A DNA stretch of 64,000 nt from Strigamia acuminata. Its lineage: Eukaryota; Arthropoda; Chilopoda; Geophilomorpha; Linotaeniidae. Position 1 is the first letter of the stretch; every line of letters starts with the position of its first letter. The notes under the pieces are model-generated. The model did not search any database, was not told the origin of the DNA, and worked only from the letters and a program-made list of their open reading frames with translations. Both the position numbers and the translations under genes were made by a program. The stretch lies in contig OX442324.1 in assembly GCA_949358305.1 (NCBI GenBank), positions 2,982,001 through 3,046,000 on the forward strand. Reading direction: 5' to 3'. Shown here piece by piece: positions 36,655 to 53,285 of the stretch.

Positions 36655-38425
36655 TATGAGAAATTTTTGTCGAATTTGAGAAATTTTTGTCAAATTTGAG
36701 AAATTTTTGTCAAATTTGAGAAATTTTTGTCAAATTTGAGAAATTTTTGTCAAATTTGAGAAATTTATGTCAAATTTAATAATTTTTATCAAATTTAATA
36801 ATTTTTTGTCAAATTTAATAATTGTTTAGTCAAATTTAATAATTTTTTTGTCAAATTCAATAATTTTTTTTGTCATAATTTGTAAAAAAAAATTTATCAT
36901 ATTCGTAATTTATTTTAATCAAATTTTCAATATTTTTAAATCAAATTTTCAATATTTTTAAATCAAATTTTCCATATTTTTAAATCAAATTTTCAATATT
37001 TTTAAATCAAATTTTCAATATTTTTAAATCAAATTTTCAATATTTTTAAATCAAATTTTCAATATTTTTAAATCAAATTTTCAATATTTTTAAATCAAAT
37101 TTTCCATATTTTTAAATCAAATTTTCAATATTTTTAAATCAAATTTTCAATATTTTTAAATCAAATTTTCAATATTTTTAAATCAAATTTTCAATATTTT
37201 TAAATCAAATTTTCAATATTTTTAAATCAAATTTTCAATATTTTTAAATCAAATTTTCAATATTTTTTTCTCAAATTTGTAATTTTTATAAATTAAATTT
37301 GTAATTTTTATAAATTAAATTTGTAATTTTTATAAATTAAATTTGTAATTTTTATAAATTAAATTTGTAATTTTTATAAATTAAATTTGTAATTTTTATA
37401 AATTAAATTTGCAATTTTTATAAATTAAATTTGTAATTTTTATAAATTAAATTTGTAATTTTTATAAATTAAATTTGTAATTTTTATAAATTAAATTTGT
37501 AATTTTTATAAATTAAATTTGTAATTTTTATAAATTAAATTTGTAATTTTTATAAATTAAATTTGTAATTTTTATAAATTAAATTTGTAATTTTTATAAA
37601 TTAAATTTGTAATTTTTATAAATTAAATTTCTAATTTTTATAAATTAAATTTGTAATTTTTATAAATTAAATTTGTAATTTTTATAAATTAAATTTGTAA
37701 TTTTTATAAATTAAATTTGTAATTTTTATAAATTAAATTTGTAATTTTTATAAATTAAATTTGTAATTTTTATAAATTAAATTTGTAATTTTTATAAATT
37801 AAATTTGTAATTTTTATAAATTAAATTTGTAATTTTTATAAATTAAATTTGTAATTTTTATAAATTAAATTTGTAATTTTTATAAATTAAATTTGTAATT
37901 TTTATAAATTAAATTTGTAATTTTTATAAATTAAATTTGTAATTTTTATAAATTAAATTTCTAATTTTTATAAATTAAATTTGTAATTTTTATAAATTAA
38001 ATTTGTAATTTTTTTCTCAAATTTGTAATTTGTTTTTTCAAATTTGTAATTTTTTTCTCAAATTTCCAATTTTTTTCTCAAATTTCCAATTTTTTTCTCA
38101 AATTTCCAATTTTTTTCTCAAATTTCCAATTTTTTTCTCAAATTTCCAATTTTTTTCTCAAATTTCCAATTTTTTTCTCAAATTTCCAATTTTTTTCTCA
38201 AATTTCCAATTTTTTTCTCAAATTTCCAATTTTTTTCTCAAATTTCCAATTTTTTTCTCAAATTTCCAATTTTTTTCTCAAATTTCCAATTTTTTTCTCA
38301 AATTTCCAATTTTTTTCTCAAATTTCCAATTTTTTTCTCAAATTTCCAATTTTTTTCTCAAATTTCCAATTTTTTTCTCAAATTTCCAATTTTTTTCTCA
38401 AATTTCCAATTTTTTTCTCAAATTT
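36655..38425. repeat. composite minisatellite of about 1.8 kb, at least five sequence domains
   Basis: Successive domains are AATTTGAGAAATTTTTGTCA (20 bp, 36655-36775), a degenerate AATAATTTTTGTCAAATTT zone (to about 36900), AAATTTTCAATATTTTTAAATC (22 bp, 36917-37265), AAATTTGTAATTTTTATAAATT (22 bp, about 33 copies, to 38005) and AATTTCCAATTTTTTTCTCA (20 bp, about 20 copies, to 38425). Within a domain the copies are nearly identical, and between domains the switch is abrupt. The 145-codon open frame over the last domain is a repeat artefact. Confidence 0.95.
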
Positions 38426-39349
38426 GTAATTTTTTTCCCAAATTTGTTAAAAAAAAAAAAATTGTGAAATTTCTAAATAAATTTTTTTTCTCAATTTGTC
38501 AAAAAAGTTTTTACATCATTTTTGTAATTTTTTTTAAATCAAATTTCTAAAAATTTTGTCAAAATTAACAAATTTTTAAAAATGTTGTCAAATTTTTATC
38601 ACAGAGATTTTTTGCAACTAAACCGATCATGAAACCCCCAAGATGACAGTACCTATAGAGCCCCACAAGATATAACCAACCACAGACTGAAGTCGTTAGA
38701 AAAACCAACGATAAAACTGCACAAACTTCTACCCGCATATACTCTCCACTACAGCACTCGCACTGCTTTAAAATCCTAGCTGACCATGTCACTAAAATTG
38801 CTTTGCCAATATCTGATAGCTGCAATGACTTGATCGTCCTTTTCAACCATTTTCTTTACCACAAGAAACAAAACCAGATTTTTAAACCCGACAAAAAAAG
38901 ATAAGAGCTAAGCGCTAAGAGCTTGACAAGTTAATTTCCAACTTGCTTGTCTGGTTTTGCAGCTAATTAATTAGTGACGAATAAACTTCCTCTAGATGTT
39001 CTGTGGTTAGCGTGTTTCCCTCTCGCCCGTGATAACTTGTACTTTCACCAGCAAAAATCCATAAGTTTTGCCTCCAACCTTCCTAACTTTAATCACAAAT
39101 CAAAACTAATAACGAAATAAACAAAACCAACTTGTATAAGTAAACTTCGAATTTATACTTCCAAACCAAATGTGAATGAATGCCTGTGTATATATCCAAG
39201 GAGTGTTATCTTACTTTTACACTCCTCAATTCCTGAGAATAATTTTCGATATAAAACCTATCTTTATGGATGAATTTTTGAGTGCAAATTACACCCATTA
39301 AATTGTGCTATTTTAATGTGGTGCATTCAGGTTACCAAATTCCTGTTGT

Positions 39350-40306
39350 TCCACAATACACCCGTTCAAACTTTCGGTTTTACCGTTTATAAAAACGGCC
39401 AAAATATTAGAGAGTTTGCGGGATGCATTTTTCCCTTATTTTGCTCCACGATACACTATTTTAGTGCCATATCGTAAGGGAAAAATCTTTAGTGTATCGT
39501 TTTCAACACTAAATTAAAATATAGCGCAGCCAATCATAATTGAGAACACTATATTGTTAGCTCCGCCCATTGCAAATGGCGATTATTTTGTTGTCCCGAT
39601 CAAACACATCACAGTTATAGGTACGTAGATTGAATGATAAGTAAGGCTCAAAATTAAATTTTAGGCCCAAAACCATACTTTATAGGCATAATAATGGAAT
39701 TTTATGCAGAAATTTGCACATTTACGCCCTCAAATTGAATTTTTAGGCCCAAAATTACTAACTGTCAGCAGTTGGCTGAAATAGTGTAGTGATAAGAAAA
39801 AAGTGCAGCCCGCAAAAACTTAATTTATCATTTTTCCCTTACACTATTTTTATATCGTATAATCTTTAACTGTAAGGGGAAAATGCATCCCGCAAACTCT
39901 CTAGTATGCACAAACGTGCCTAACCGTGAATGTGTTAGTTTTTAGGCCCGTTTGTTGTATCGTTTTTGCGTCGCAATCGCGCGAGTCCATGGTGCATAAA
40001 AATTCCATTTCTTTCATTTAACCAACGAATTGCGGTTGTGGCCCCCTTATTTAAACATAATTTAGCATTTACTCACATTTTTGGAGGTGGATGCTTCACC
40101 TCAAAGTGTTTGACACTTGAAAGTCTGATCCGTGATTTAACGTACGAGGTGGCCATTTTGAATTTGGTAGTAAAAACTAAATCCCGGCATAAACCGATTC
40201 ACAAACCACTCCAGTCGTTGTTTTGGTTTTTGGCGGTTTTTGATGTCCATTCCGTTTATAGAAACGGTAAAAACCGTAAAAACCAAATCTTTGAACGCGC
40301 CTACGG
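39350..40306. mobile_element. TIR element of the GGCGCRTTCAAA family, split by an insertion
   Basis: The left arm CGTTCAAACTTTCGGTTTTA and the right arm, whose inverse reads GGCGCGTTCAAAGATTTGG, pair through ACCGTTTATAAAAACGG-like stems. The right end is followed by TA. The TA-flanked element 39410-39901 sits within it. The 128-codon open frame at 39966-40352 lies inside and is not a real gene. Confidence 0.6.
39410..39901. mobile_element. TA-flanked MITE with GAGAGTTTGCGGG ends, copy 2
   Basis: Nearly identical to 26689-27186, with TA on both sides (39408-39409 and 39902-39903). It is inserted in the left arm region of the older element 39350-40306. Confidence 0.9.
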
Positions 40307-40690
40307 TCTTTTTTTACACGATTTTGATTTAATAAGGTCTAGAAAAATATAAATTCAATTTCATTTTAACACGATTTCTTTTGATTTAACACGGTTTGTT
40401 ACAAAGTTTTTTAAAAAAGTACACAGCAGTTGCATTCAAAAAATCGTATTTTAAAATTTTTTTGGCAGTTGTGTGTTTGTTTTTGTATCTCTTAACACCG
40501 CAAAACAAAAATCCAAACACCTACAACACGACTTTTTGCCTACACGTAATTTCCTGAAACATATCTACTGTGTAAAAACAAAATTGGGTGTAAAAGTAAT
40601 AAAATTAAGTCGACTGTATTTTTTTTTCTCAACTTAAATAAATAACTAAAACTACAACAGTTATTGCGCGTACAAAAACTATAAAATGCA

Positions 40691-40728
40691 AACATTGTAA
40701 TGTTGCTACGCAATGCTGCTTAGCAACC
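40691..40728 (+). promoter_or_regulatory. conserved upstream block, MBT-RING copy A
   Basis: AACATTGTAATGTTGC followed by two X-box-like palindromes, GTTGCTACGCAAT (40702-40714) and GCTGCTTAGCAACC (40715-40728), ends 24 bp before the ATG. The CATTGTAAYRTTGC core recurs before copies B and C, although the surrounding DNA has diverged. RFX-type binding is inferred. Confidence 0.45.
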
Positions 40729-40752
40729 ATTTTCGACTAAAAAGAATAAATC

Positions 40753-42796
<2,044 letters not shown>

Positions 42797-44315
42797 CTTT
42801 CTGTATTTTTGCTTGCTGGGAAGACCACAAGTTCGAATATTTAACATGAACGGGTCGATGGACGCATTGCTTTGCCGATTTCTCATGATTTTGTAGTCCC
42901 TTTTTTGCTTTTGTTATTTTTTTTCTCTTTTTTTGTAGTTAATTCCCTCTTGCTTGTGATTATTTTCATTTTAAATGAAGAAAATGCTCGTTACGTCGAT
43001 AGGTTTAACGGCAGATTAAATATTAAGTTGATTAAACATAATGTTTTGACCTGATTTTGCAAATTTCTAGACGTGAAATTGTGAGCAACAAAAAGTAATA
43101 AAAAACAAAGAAACGATCCTACCGAATAAATCCATGGCATTACTAGCTGAATCTGTAATTTAATAAGTGACGTCTTGTGGGAATTTTGCATTCGTTGACT
43201 CAGTTTAAGTTCCACCTAAAAATAAAGAGAAATTTCATTTTAATCGTTTTTGTTTATTCTGCCGAATGAACACTAACGACAATGTCGCTGGAATTAATTG
43301 AATTAATTTTATATTTATATATTTTAAAACAATAAAATAAACTGCCACTAGGTGTTACATGTGTAAAACAAATAAAAATAAGTTAATAAATTTAAAAAAT
43401 TCAATTCAAATTGACCAAATTTACTTTTATTTTCCCATTTCATATGGGAAACTCGAAATGATCTTTACGACGCTTCGACCAGTGAAATCTAAATTGCAAC
43501 AAGAAAAGAATACAGTAAACAAATAGTTGTTGTATAAAAAAAACAAAAAACAAAACTTAATGGGGTCAATTGAGCTCTCCAAGACATACATAATGTTCCC
43601 AATCATTTTCCATTCGTAATTTGATCTCGGAACTTGAATTTTTCGAAATTTTGTTGCCATCTCCCGTTCAGTGTAACAGCAGAGACCGGCGCGAAAGCTC
43701 ACGTGATCTACAGATGAAAATACGAATCGAAGGAATAAATTACTAAATCGAATTAATTTTAAATCAATATCGTTTCATAAATAACTAATTCCTGTAATAA
43801 AATGTTATCAGTTGTATTTTACTCATAAACTGTCAAAATTCACGTTGAAAATCTTGTAAACAAACGTTAGTATCGCTTTTGCGCCTGCGCGGGCATCAAA
43901 AATACTTGAAAAAGAATCGGCAGATGGCGCTACTTTACTGATCCCAAATCGGAGGTTTCTCTCGCGCAGAAATGAAAATGAAAAACCTTTTAAACCACAA
44001 ACGGCAATAAAAATAAATTGTTTGACAATTTATTTGAAGAATTGTGTAGTGTAGAACTGTCAATCACTGCTATATACAATTTTTAAAAATTAATACATGG
44101 AAAAAAACATTCTGTGGTGTGAAATTTGTGTTTACTTTGTAAAATCTATTTCAATTGACCAGTTTTGCCACCTAAAATAAAAATTATTGAACTTTCGTAA
44201 ATATTCTAATAACAATTTCTATTAACAATTTAGATATTGAAAAAATTTTTTTTTTTTTAATTTAGAAAATTTTGTGTGGAAAAATAGTTAATTTTTTTGA
44301 AAATTTCTTTTCTAG
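42797..44315. other. spacer between MBT-RING copy A and the RING relic
   Basis: No coding exon is seen. It should contain the 3' untranslated end of copy A; AATAAA-type signals occur near 43125 and 43217. An AT-rich spacer follows, with an NRF1-like GCGCCTGCGCGGGC near 43881 and a CAGATGGCGCTAC word near 43921. No remains of exons 1-4 of a further copy were found before the relic. Confidence 0.6.
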
Positions 44316-44425
44316 ATATGTCGGTAGAGGACGAAACCGGACAGTTGAAGGACATGAGGCTGTGCAAGACGTGTATGGTGATGGTGGAAGAAATCGGCAT
44401 TGTGTTTTTGTCATGTGGGCAGTCG
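44316..44425 (+). pseudogene. relic of a fourth MBT-RING gene, 5' part of the RING exon
   Basis: After a good acceptor (TTTCTAG) the frame reads as the start of exon 5 of its neighbours: the RQLKDM-like stretch, then both first RING cysteines, the hydrophobic block and the third cysteine. Two extra residues lie after the second cysteine. The RING His is replaced by Gln, and homology stops there, so the last four ligands and the C-tail are missing. Exons 1-4 are absent upstream. An open frame runs on for about 100 codons with no similarity. This is a truncated duplicate between copies A and B. Confidence 0.8.
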
Positions 44426-45390
44426 AATAATAGTTTGCTTCACTTTGGTCGACAAATATCCTTTGATCTCGAGCTCGACTATGTTTATTTCTCCATTCAC
44501 TGCCGCATCTGTCAATCATTGCCTGAAAGAATGCTTCGTCTAGAAATATTTCTTTTTGCTACATTTACTAATATTCGCGTCTCACTTGTTTTAAAATCAG
44601 CCCATGGTATTCGTAACTTTCTCTGGGACTTGGATCCATTATTTTGCCTTCTGGATCCCACGAGTTTTTCTGATCTAAAATTAAACGAGACAAAAATACA
44701 AAATCAAATTTATAACTTTTAATCACTGCATCCATTTTGGAATTTACTTTCTTTTACGCAATTTGGAGCGGTAATATGCACAGAATAATATATGTTTTAT
44801 TCTGTGATATGCACGCTTCTTTTTCAGATATTCAGAACATTACGACATATTCGATGGCGATGTTTTCAAGCGCAATCACAACAATATGTCATTTTGGATC
44901 GCGCCAAATAGCGTCGTATCGTGTTAAAAAATCAAACTAGAATTCATCATATCTGTTTAAAAAATCATTTTGTAATAATACGAATAAAAAATAAACTTTT
45001 AAAAAATTTTCCCGGGTGGCCCAAATATCCCGGCCCTGGCCGCACAGTAAAAAAAAAAACAGAGAGCCCGGCATTGAAATGATTCGAATAATTTCCACCA
45101 GAAGGCGCGCGAACATGAAGTGTTCTGTCGAACAGTAAAAATTTCACGATCTCCGAATTTAGACCACGGCAAATTAAACAAATTTTCTTAGAATAAATAC
45201 CAAAATAAAAAATAAAAATTTTATTCAAATTATTCAAATTATTCAAATTCAATTCAATTTTTCGTGTTGACGAAATGCATTCTCGCCATCTCTCGCGCGT
45301 GTAATTCGAATCGCTGTTTGTGACATTATTTCATATTATTGTAATAGTAATACTGTAATCGCGCGTCCAATTGTACAAAGTCAAAATGTG
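44426..45390. other. spacer between the RING relic and copy B
   Basis: No gene is seen. There is a short ATTCAAATT repeat at 45215-45255. The sequence after the relic does not match the 3' flanks of the intact copies. Confidence 0.6.
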
Positions 45391-45416
45391 CACGCATTGT
45401 AATATTGCTTAGCAAT
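45391..45416 (+). promoter_or_regulatory. conserved upstream block, MBT-RING copy B
   Basis: CACGCATTGTAATATTGC runs into the palindrome ATTGCTTAGCAAT (45404-45416), 42 bp before the ATG. It matches the blocks before copies A and C. Confidence 0.45.
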
Positions 45417-45458
45417 CGCCACACACACTAACCGTTTTCTAGTGAAAAGAATAAAACC

Positions 45459-46841
<1,383 letters not shown>

Positions 46842-47910
46842 ATTTGTCGTTTTGTTGTATACATTTTGGTGTCATTAAAAACAATGTTTTATTTTATATT
46901 TTTATTTTGTTTATTTTATTAAGTGTGTTTCATTCGAATTACACTGCTAATGTAAGAAAATTAAATTGGAAACAATAAAATACGCGGAATTGGTTTATTT
47001 TCGACAAATAAAATTCATTGGATTTTTTTTTTAGTGACAATTTGGTTAATTCGGCTCATATTGGTAATAATTACACGTTCATTTGCTTATACGATAATAA
47101 CATTTGGTCGTCCTTCTTCGAAGTAATTTAATATCGTGTTCATAAACGATTATTAATCCAATTCCAAAGCAAAGTTATTTTTCGAATGTCTGGTTATAGC
47201 GGGATATGTTTTCTTTTTCTCCTTTAGCCTCCCTGACTAAACCGTACTCCGTACAAATTCTTTTTAGGTTTTTAGACAATTCTGCGCAAGACCTAGAACA
47301 ACCCTAAATTCAAATAAAGCGCGCGAACAGCCAACATTTTATTTATTTAATTCTGGTACCAGAATTAAATAAATAAAATAAAATGTTTTAACAAAATTGA
47401 ATAAAATAAAATATTTTAACAAAATTGAATAAAATAAAATATTTTAACAAAATTAAATAAATAAAATGTTTTAACAAAATAAAATAAAATATTTGAACAA
47501 AATAAAATAAATAAATAAAAAATGTTTTAACAAAATTAAATAAATAAATAAATAAAAAATGTTTTAACAAAATTAAATAAATAAATAAATAAAAAATGTT
47601 TTAACAAAATTAAATAAATAAATAAATAAAAAATGTTTTAACAAAATTAAATAAATAAAAAGGATGGTCAAATTGAATAGAAACGTATATCTTCGGTACA
47701 GAGTTAGTTTGTCTAAGTTTTACAGATTTACATGTTTTGATGTGTGTTTTGTGTTTTGCGGGTGCGATGCAGCAAAGCATCGTTGGCTGTGCTTTTCGTA
47801 CACAATGCGTTGCAGGGAAGTTTTTCGAAATCGGTGCAAAGCGCGAAACAAAACAAACTGAGACTCGCCGCGCGTGAATCGACACGTTGAAATAATGCGA
47901 AAATGTACAT
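46842..47910. other. spacer between MBT-RING copies B and C
   Basis: This holds the probable 3' UTR of copy B, unique AT-rich sequence and the A/T repeat array at 47340-47665. A GC-richer part at about 47690-47910 has open frames on both strands but nothing recognisable. Confidence 0.6.
47340..47665. repeat. A/T-rich tandem repeat, ATGTTTTAACAAAATTAAAT unit
   Basis: Copies of about 22-37 bp share TTTTAACAAAATTAAATAAA and differ in the number of AAAT words. Unit length grows toward the right end, as expected when a short tetranucleotide expands within a longer unit. Confidence 0.9.
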
Positions 47911-47954
47911 CGTGCAAGCATTGTAACATTGCCAAGCAGTTGCTGGATGGCAAC
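47911..47954 (+). promoter_or_regulatory. conserved upstream block, MBT-RING copy C
   Basis: CAAGCATTGTAACATTGCC is followed by AAGCAGTTGC and the imperfect palindrome GTTGCTGGATGGCAAC (47939-47954), 55 bp before the ATG. It shares the CATTGTAAYRTTGC core with the other two copies. Confidence 0.4.
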
Positions 47955-48009
47955 GCTATTCAACGAAATAGAATAAGTTAGTTTTTAATCCGACAAATAA
48001 ATTTAAACC

Positions 48010-49352
<1,343 letters not shown>

Positions 49353-49829
49353 CATTTTCCGTCTTCTCGCAAATTCGAATATTGAATATTTAAATTGAAC
49401 CGGTACTCTGCTGTGCACATAGTATCAAAATTTATTGTAATATTATTGAAACATAAAATATATTTTTTATATTTCTCTCTCTCTCTCTTTCTCTTTCCGT
49501 CTTTACCAGAGCTCTCCTTTTGTAAAACTTATGAAATGTACTCATCGGTTTTTCCAGGGGTGACCACGAGGAGGTAGAGAGTTGGCTTTTACACCCCCGT
49601 TTGTGAATCAATCTTGGTGCACTTTATTCGGATTGCCATCTATCGGCAAAACATTAAAGTAGTGACTACTGCGGAGACCTATACCTGTCTAGTTACAATA
49701 GCTTTATTGAAAAGAACAATTAATTTTAATTTCTCACCTTTTATTGTTTTATAAAGCAGAAATGGTGGCGTAATTACAGAAAAGTCTTCCATTTTCCGGG
49801 TTAAAAGCTGTTTATGAATCATCTTAGCC

Positions 49830-50588
49830 CGAGGGGTGCGACAATCAGAATCTGCTTGTCAGAGATTCGAATCTTCTTTGGGATTCGAAAGATTCGGATG
49901 GGATTCGGAAAGATTCGGAAAGATTCGGAAAGATTCGGAAAGATTCGGGGGATTCGGCTGGGATTCGGGGGGATTCGGATAGATTCGGGGGATTCGGGGG
50001 GGATTCGAATGAGATTCGGGGAGATTCGGATGGGATTCGGTGGGATTCGGCGGGATTCGGTGGGATTCGGCGGGATTCGGATGGGATTCAGAAAGATTCA
50101 TATGATTTTTTTCAAATAAATTTAGTGAAGTGGGAATGTTTTTTAATTTTAATTTTAACTCTTAGTGAAATGTGGTAAAATACGAGGTAAAATAGCACGC
50201 AATCAAATGCAATCACAATTGCGAACAATGATGAATTCCGGGCTCGATTCCGGGATTAATTTGAAGTTCGCGCTAAATCGTAAATGCGCATGCGCAGATA
50301 CCGCGCAGCGAGGTGCGCAGGTATAATTTCTTCCGATGATGATTTTACGGACAATTTCAAGGACAATTTCAAGGAAGTTTCTTGTAAAAATATTATTACA
50401 TTTTTTAATCATAAATTTTGTTTTTATTTTTCTCGATTTGTATACAACTTAAAGATTCGAGATTCGAAGATTCGGTGGGATTCGGAAAGATTCGGGTGGG
50501 ATTCGGAAAGATTCGGGTGGGATTCGGAAAGATTCGGGCGGGATTCGGAAGCCATTGTCAGAGATTCGGTCGAATGTCGCCCCCCTCG
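49830..50588. mobile_element. hAT-type element filled with GATTCGG repeats
   Basis: It starts CGAGGGGTGCGAC and ends GTCGCCCCCCTCG. It is flanked by a perfect 8-bp duplication TCTTAGCC (49822-49829 and 50589-50596). The left 49885-50100 and right 50455-50550 parts are arrays of 10-13-bp GATTCGGAAA / GATTCGGGTGG units in the same orientation, and the middle is AT-rich. Several long open frames on both strands are due to the repeats. It has no transposase. Confidence 0.88.
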
Positions 50589-52104
50589 TCTTAGCCATTG
50601 AGTAGACAAAAAAAATAAAATTAGCTTTAAAAATCACCACAAGAGTGCGCTGCAAACATTTTCCCAGGCGCTTACTATCCGTCTTCCTCTCATCAAGGAC
50701 GACTACTCGTCCTTGCTCTCATTGATTCACTCGAATCACTTGTCATTCCAAACAGCCTTTGGTTTTTAGTTAGTTTAATGGTTAAATTGATTTTAGTTTG
50801 TAGTTTGAAATGGTTTGGTGAGATAAGGGAAGATTCACCAATTAAGATAATCGACTGGTGGGCCTGGAATCCGATTGATCGATACAAACCGCCTGGAAAG
50901 GAAAGTAATCCGATCGACTGTGAACGCCTGGAGAATAGCCCATTTCAAAATAGGAAACGATTTTGTGCAGTGAACACATTTCCTTATCTCAAAATAAGGT
51001 AGGTCCACAGTACTGTGGGTAGGTCTGATGCACAACGCCCTCGTTTGACGTATTTCATAACTAATTCTATCATGTCCTGGTGAGCAAATAGTGCACTATT
51101 AGTGATGATGAACACAAACACACACTAATAGGAAAATTGCTTCATTCTGACACCATTGTAACATAAAACGGCACTGGATGAACAAAGTTGAGATAAAAAC
51201 TGCACTTCAGTAACAGATGGCACAAAATAAATTTCTTATTCTCAATTATTTCTCTACTTCATACTTGAATCTTGCATACAAGATGGTTACACAACACAAC
51301 ACTGACTTGTGAGCACAAATTGACCATACAGGAGGCGATTGGATATCCTCCAAAGAGCCGACTGGCCAAATGTAGGAAATTGAACGGCCAAGATAATTCA
51401 AACAGGACACTGGGACAAACGATCCAAAATCGGAACATTTGATCACCTTGCTGATTGAATGGTACCATTTTAAAATACGCACTTTTTTTTATCACAGCAG
51501 CACGTGACCAATGGCAGCCAATCAAATCTTCAGTAATCACACACACTTTTGTATGTTGTTAGGATCAGCTAGTATTGCTTATTGCATTGAACATTCCTCT
51601 GTATTATAATGTAATGTAGAAATCAGAATACAATTAACAATTTCTTCTGATTCCAGATCTGAAATGTAATTTTCCATATTTTTCTTCAGGTATAAACAAG
51701 TCTTCAAGCAACTATAATTGTAGCCAACATGTGTGTTTTGAAAAAATAGAATTCTTCTTGTAATCATAATCAATAAGCAATGTAAGCCAGGATTTGTAAT
51801 TTCATCTGACTGACATCTTAATTTCCAAATCCAATGCAAATTCTTCTTCCAAAAGAGCACAAAACCAAGCTTTTCTTTTGTATATCCAATATTTTTAGCA
51901 CTCACATTATTCCACAGGATTTATTTCACTTTGAAATAACTTTTTAGGCTGAATTGCATAAGCCTAATGGATAATTAACACTTCCAAAAGCACAAACAAG
52001 ATTTTTTTTTTCATTTAAACTAATCACTTTCACTCTGAAGCACAAAACAATATATCTAACACGATGCAACATAATTTACTTAGAAATACATCGCAGCAGC
52101 ATCG

Positions 52105-52460
52105 TGTTTTAGTCCAATCAAATTTTGCAGTTCATTAAATATCGTAGACACTTATAATATTTCAGCAAATTTAATATATACCAATCCTGATAAAATATCC
52201 GTAATTGTTGATTTATTTAACTTGGGGGAAGTTTATAAAAGAATAATCGATATTCCCAAGCATCAGCTTACAATTTTCAATATTGCTGAAAAAATACTGT
52301 ACTTCAGTTTTTTAGTCCAATCAAGTATTGCAATCCATTCAAATGTCTTGTCGGTGCATCATTCTAAAAAAAAATTGAAAATATCTTCTTTGAACATTGA
52401 AATTCTAAATATCTTGCTTTTTTTGTCCAATCAAATATTGCATTTCATTAAAATCCACGA
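52105..52460 (+). repeat. three copies of a GTCCAATCAAATATTGCA word
   Basis: Copies of about 35 bp begin TTTAGTCCAATCAA and continue TTGCA..TTCATTAAA near 52107, 52311 and 52421. Spacing is irregular (about 204 and 110 bp). Origin unknown. Confidence 0.4.
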
Positions 52461-53244
52461 AAAATGTTTTCTTCAACCAAGATAACTCCAAGGACAAAAT
52501 GGCAGTTAAAAGTCAACCTGGCCTACAAGTCCGCCATTTTGAAAGGTGGTGGAACTCCACAGCGCACAGTAATAACTTGATGATCCTCATTATAAACTAT
52601 TCCTATATCATTGTAATAGCACCTGAAAAGTAAATACCACGTATCTAATACACCTAAACCAAAAAAAAAAAAAAAAAAAAAAAAAATTGAGGAAATTGGT
52701 TTAAGGCCTAATTTCCTCTCTAGTTGCAACTCCACTATCAAAATACACAAATTCAAATGATTAAATAATTAGCAGTTGTGATCAATTAGATGAATCAAAG
52801 TTGTTTCTACAATAGTCCAGCAGTTAGCCTGCAGTAACGAGGTGAGAGGACTTTCCAAAAATCAGCTAATAGTATCCAAAGCTGCTCATTCATTTTCTGG
52901 TTCTTCCTAGTCCCTTTGCACAGTTTTTGTGCCTGATTGACCAATAGCAAACCACCTTTAAAGCGACGAGCAGACTGATTGGTACATGAAATGATAATTG
53001 ATTGATACATTGTAAAATAAAATTTTTATTACTTGTGAAAAACGTAAATTTCTTTATTGTTGAATTCCACGCGATTAGTAAACTTTTTGATTGCACGCAC
53101 TATCAGGCACCGTGCAGGTACTAGCATATTTGGCGCGGTATTTCTAAATGCACAAGTTCTAACTGATGCGGGTAACTGATGTGATAAAATATTCTTTAAA
53201 TTTGTCAATGGAAGAAAGAGACTTAAAATTAAAAAAAGAATTAC

Positions 53245-53250
53245 TTTATT
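53245..53250 (-). terminator. polyadenylation signal of MSH2
   Basis: AATAAA on the minus strand, about 36 bp after the MSH2 stop codon. Confidence 0.6.
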
Positions 53251-53285
53251 CATAATCTTATTATGGAACAAATAAACAAACAAAT

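Larger units (their letters stand above)
38426..40752. other. intergenic region before the MBT-RING cluster
   Basis: It holds the decayed edge of the minisatellite, about 800 bp of apparently unique sequence (38590-39340) and a nested transposon pair at 39350-40306. A minus-strand open frame at 38565-38846 is hydrophobic but has no recognised domain. The last 60 bp contain the shared upstream block of the MBT-RING genes. Confidence 0.6.
49353..53285. other. intergenic region between the MBT-RING cluster and MSH2
   Basis: No gene is supported. It contains a CT-rich run at 49475-49500, a large hAT-type element (49830-50588), a poly-A run of about 30 at 52660-52690, and three copies of a GTCCAATCAAATATTGCA word between 52105 and 52460. 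The open frame at 50778-51002 is GC-richer than its flanks but shows no domain. The MSH2 transcript probably ends near 53230. Confidence 0.6.

Noticed and set aside
38030-38467. 145-codon open frame with a repeated SNFFLKFPIFF-like pattern
   Set aside because: It is the translation of the 20-bp minisatellite AATTTCCAATTTTTTTCTCA, whose unit gives a 20-residue period over three copies. There is no start context or splice support.
38565-38846. Minus-strand hydrophobic open frame of 93 codons
   Set aside because: It suggests two membrane segments, but there is no homology I recognise, no neighbouring exons and no promoter or signal support.
39966-40352. 128-codon open frame on the plus strand
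   Set aside because: It lies within the transposon 39350-40306, part of it recurs near 35490 without the frame, and no domain is visible.
44426-44722. Continuation of the RING relic as a 141-aa protein
   Set aside because: After the third RING cysteine there is no similarity to the sister genes, and zinc-binding residues are missing. It is read-through of a broken exon.
49814-50101. Gly/Ile/Arg-rich and Ser-Glu-Ser-His-Pro repeat frames
   Set aside because: They come from the GATTCGG array of the hAT-type element.
50285-50330. Possible structural-RNA gene near TGCGCATGCGCAG
   Set aside because: No cloverleaf or other RNA fold could be drawn. The word is better read as an NRF1-like site inside the hAT-type element.
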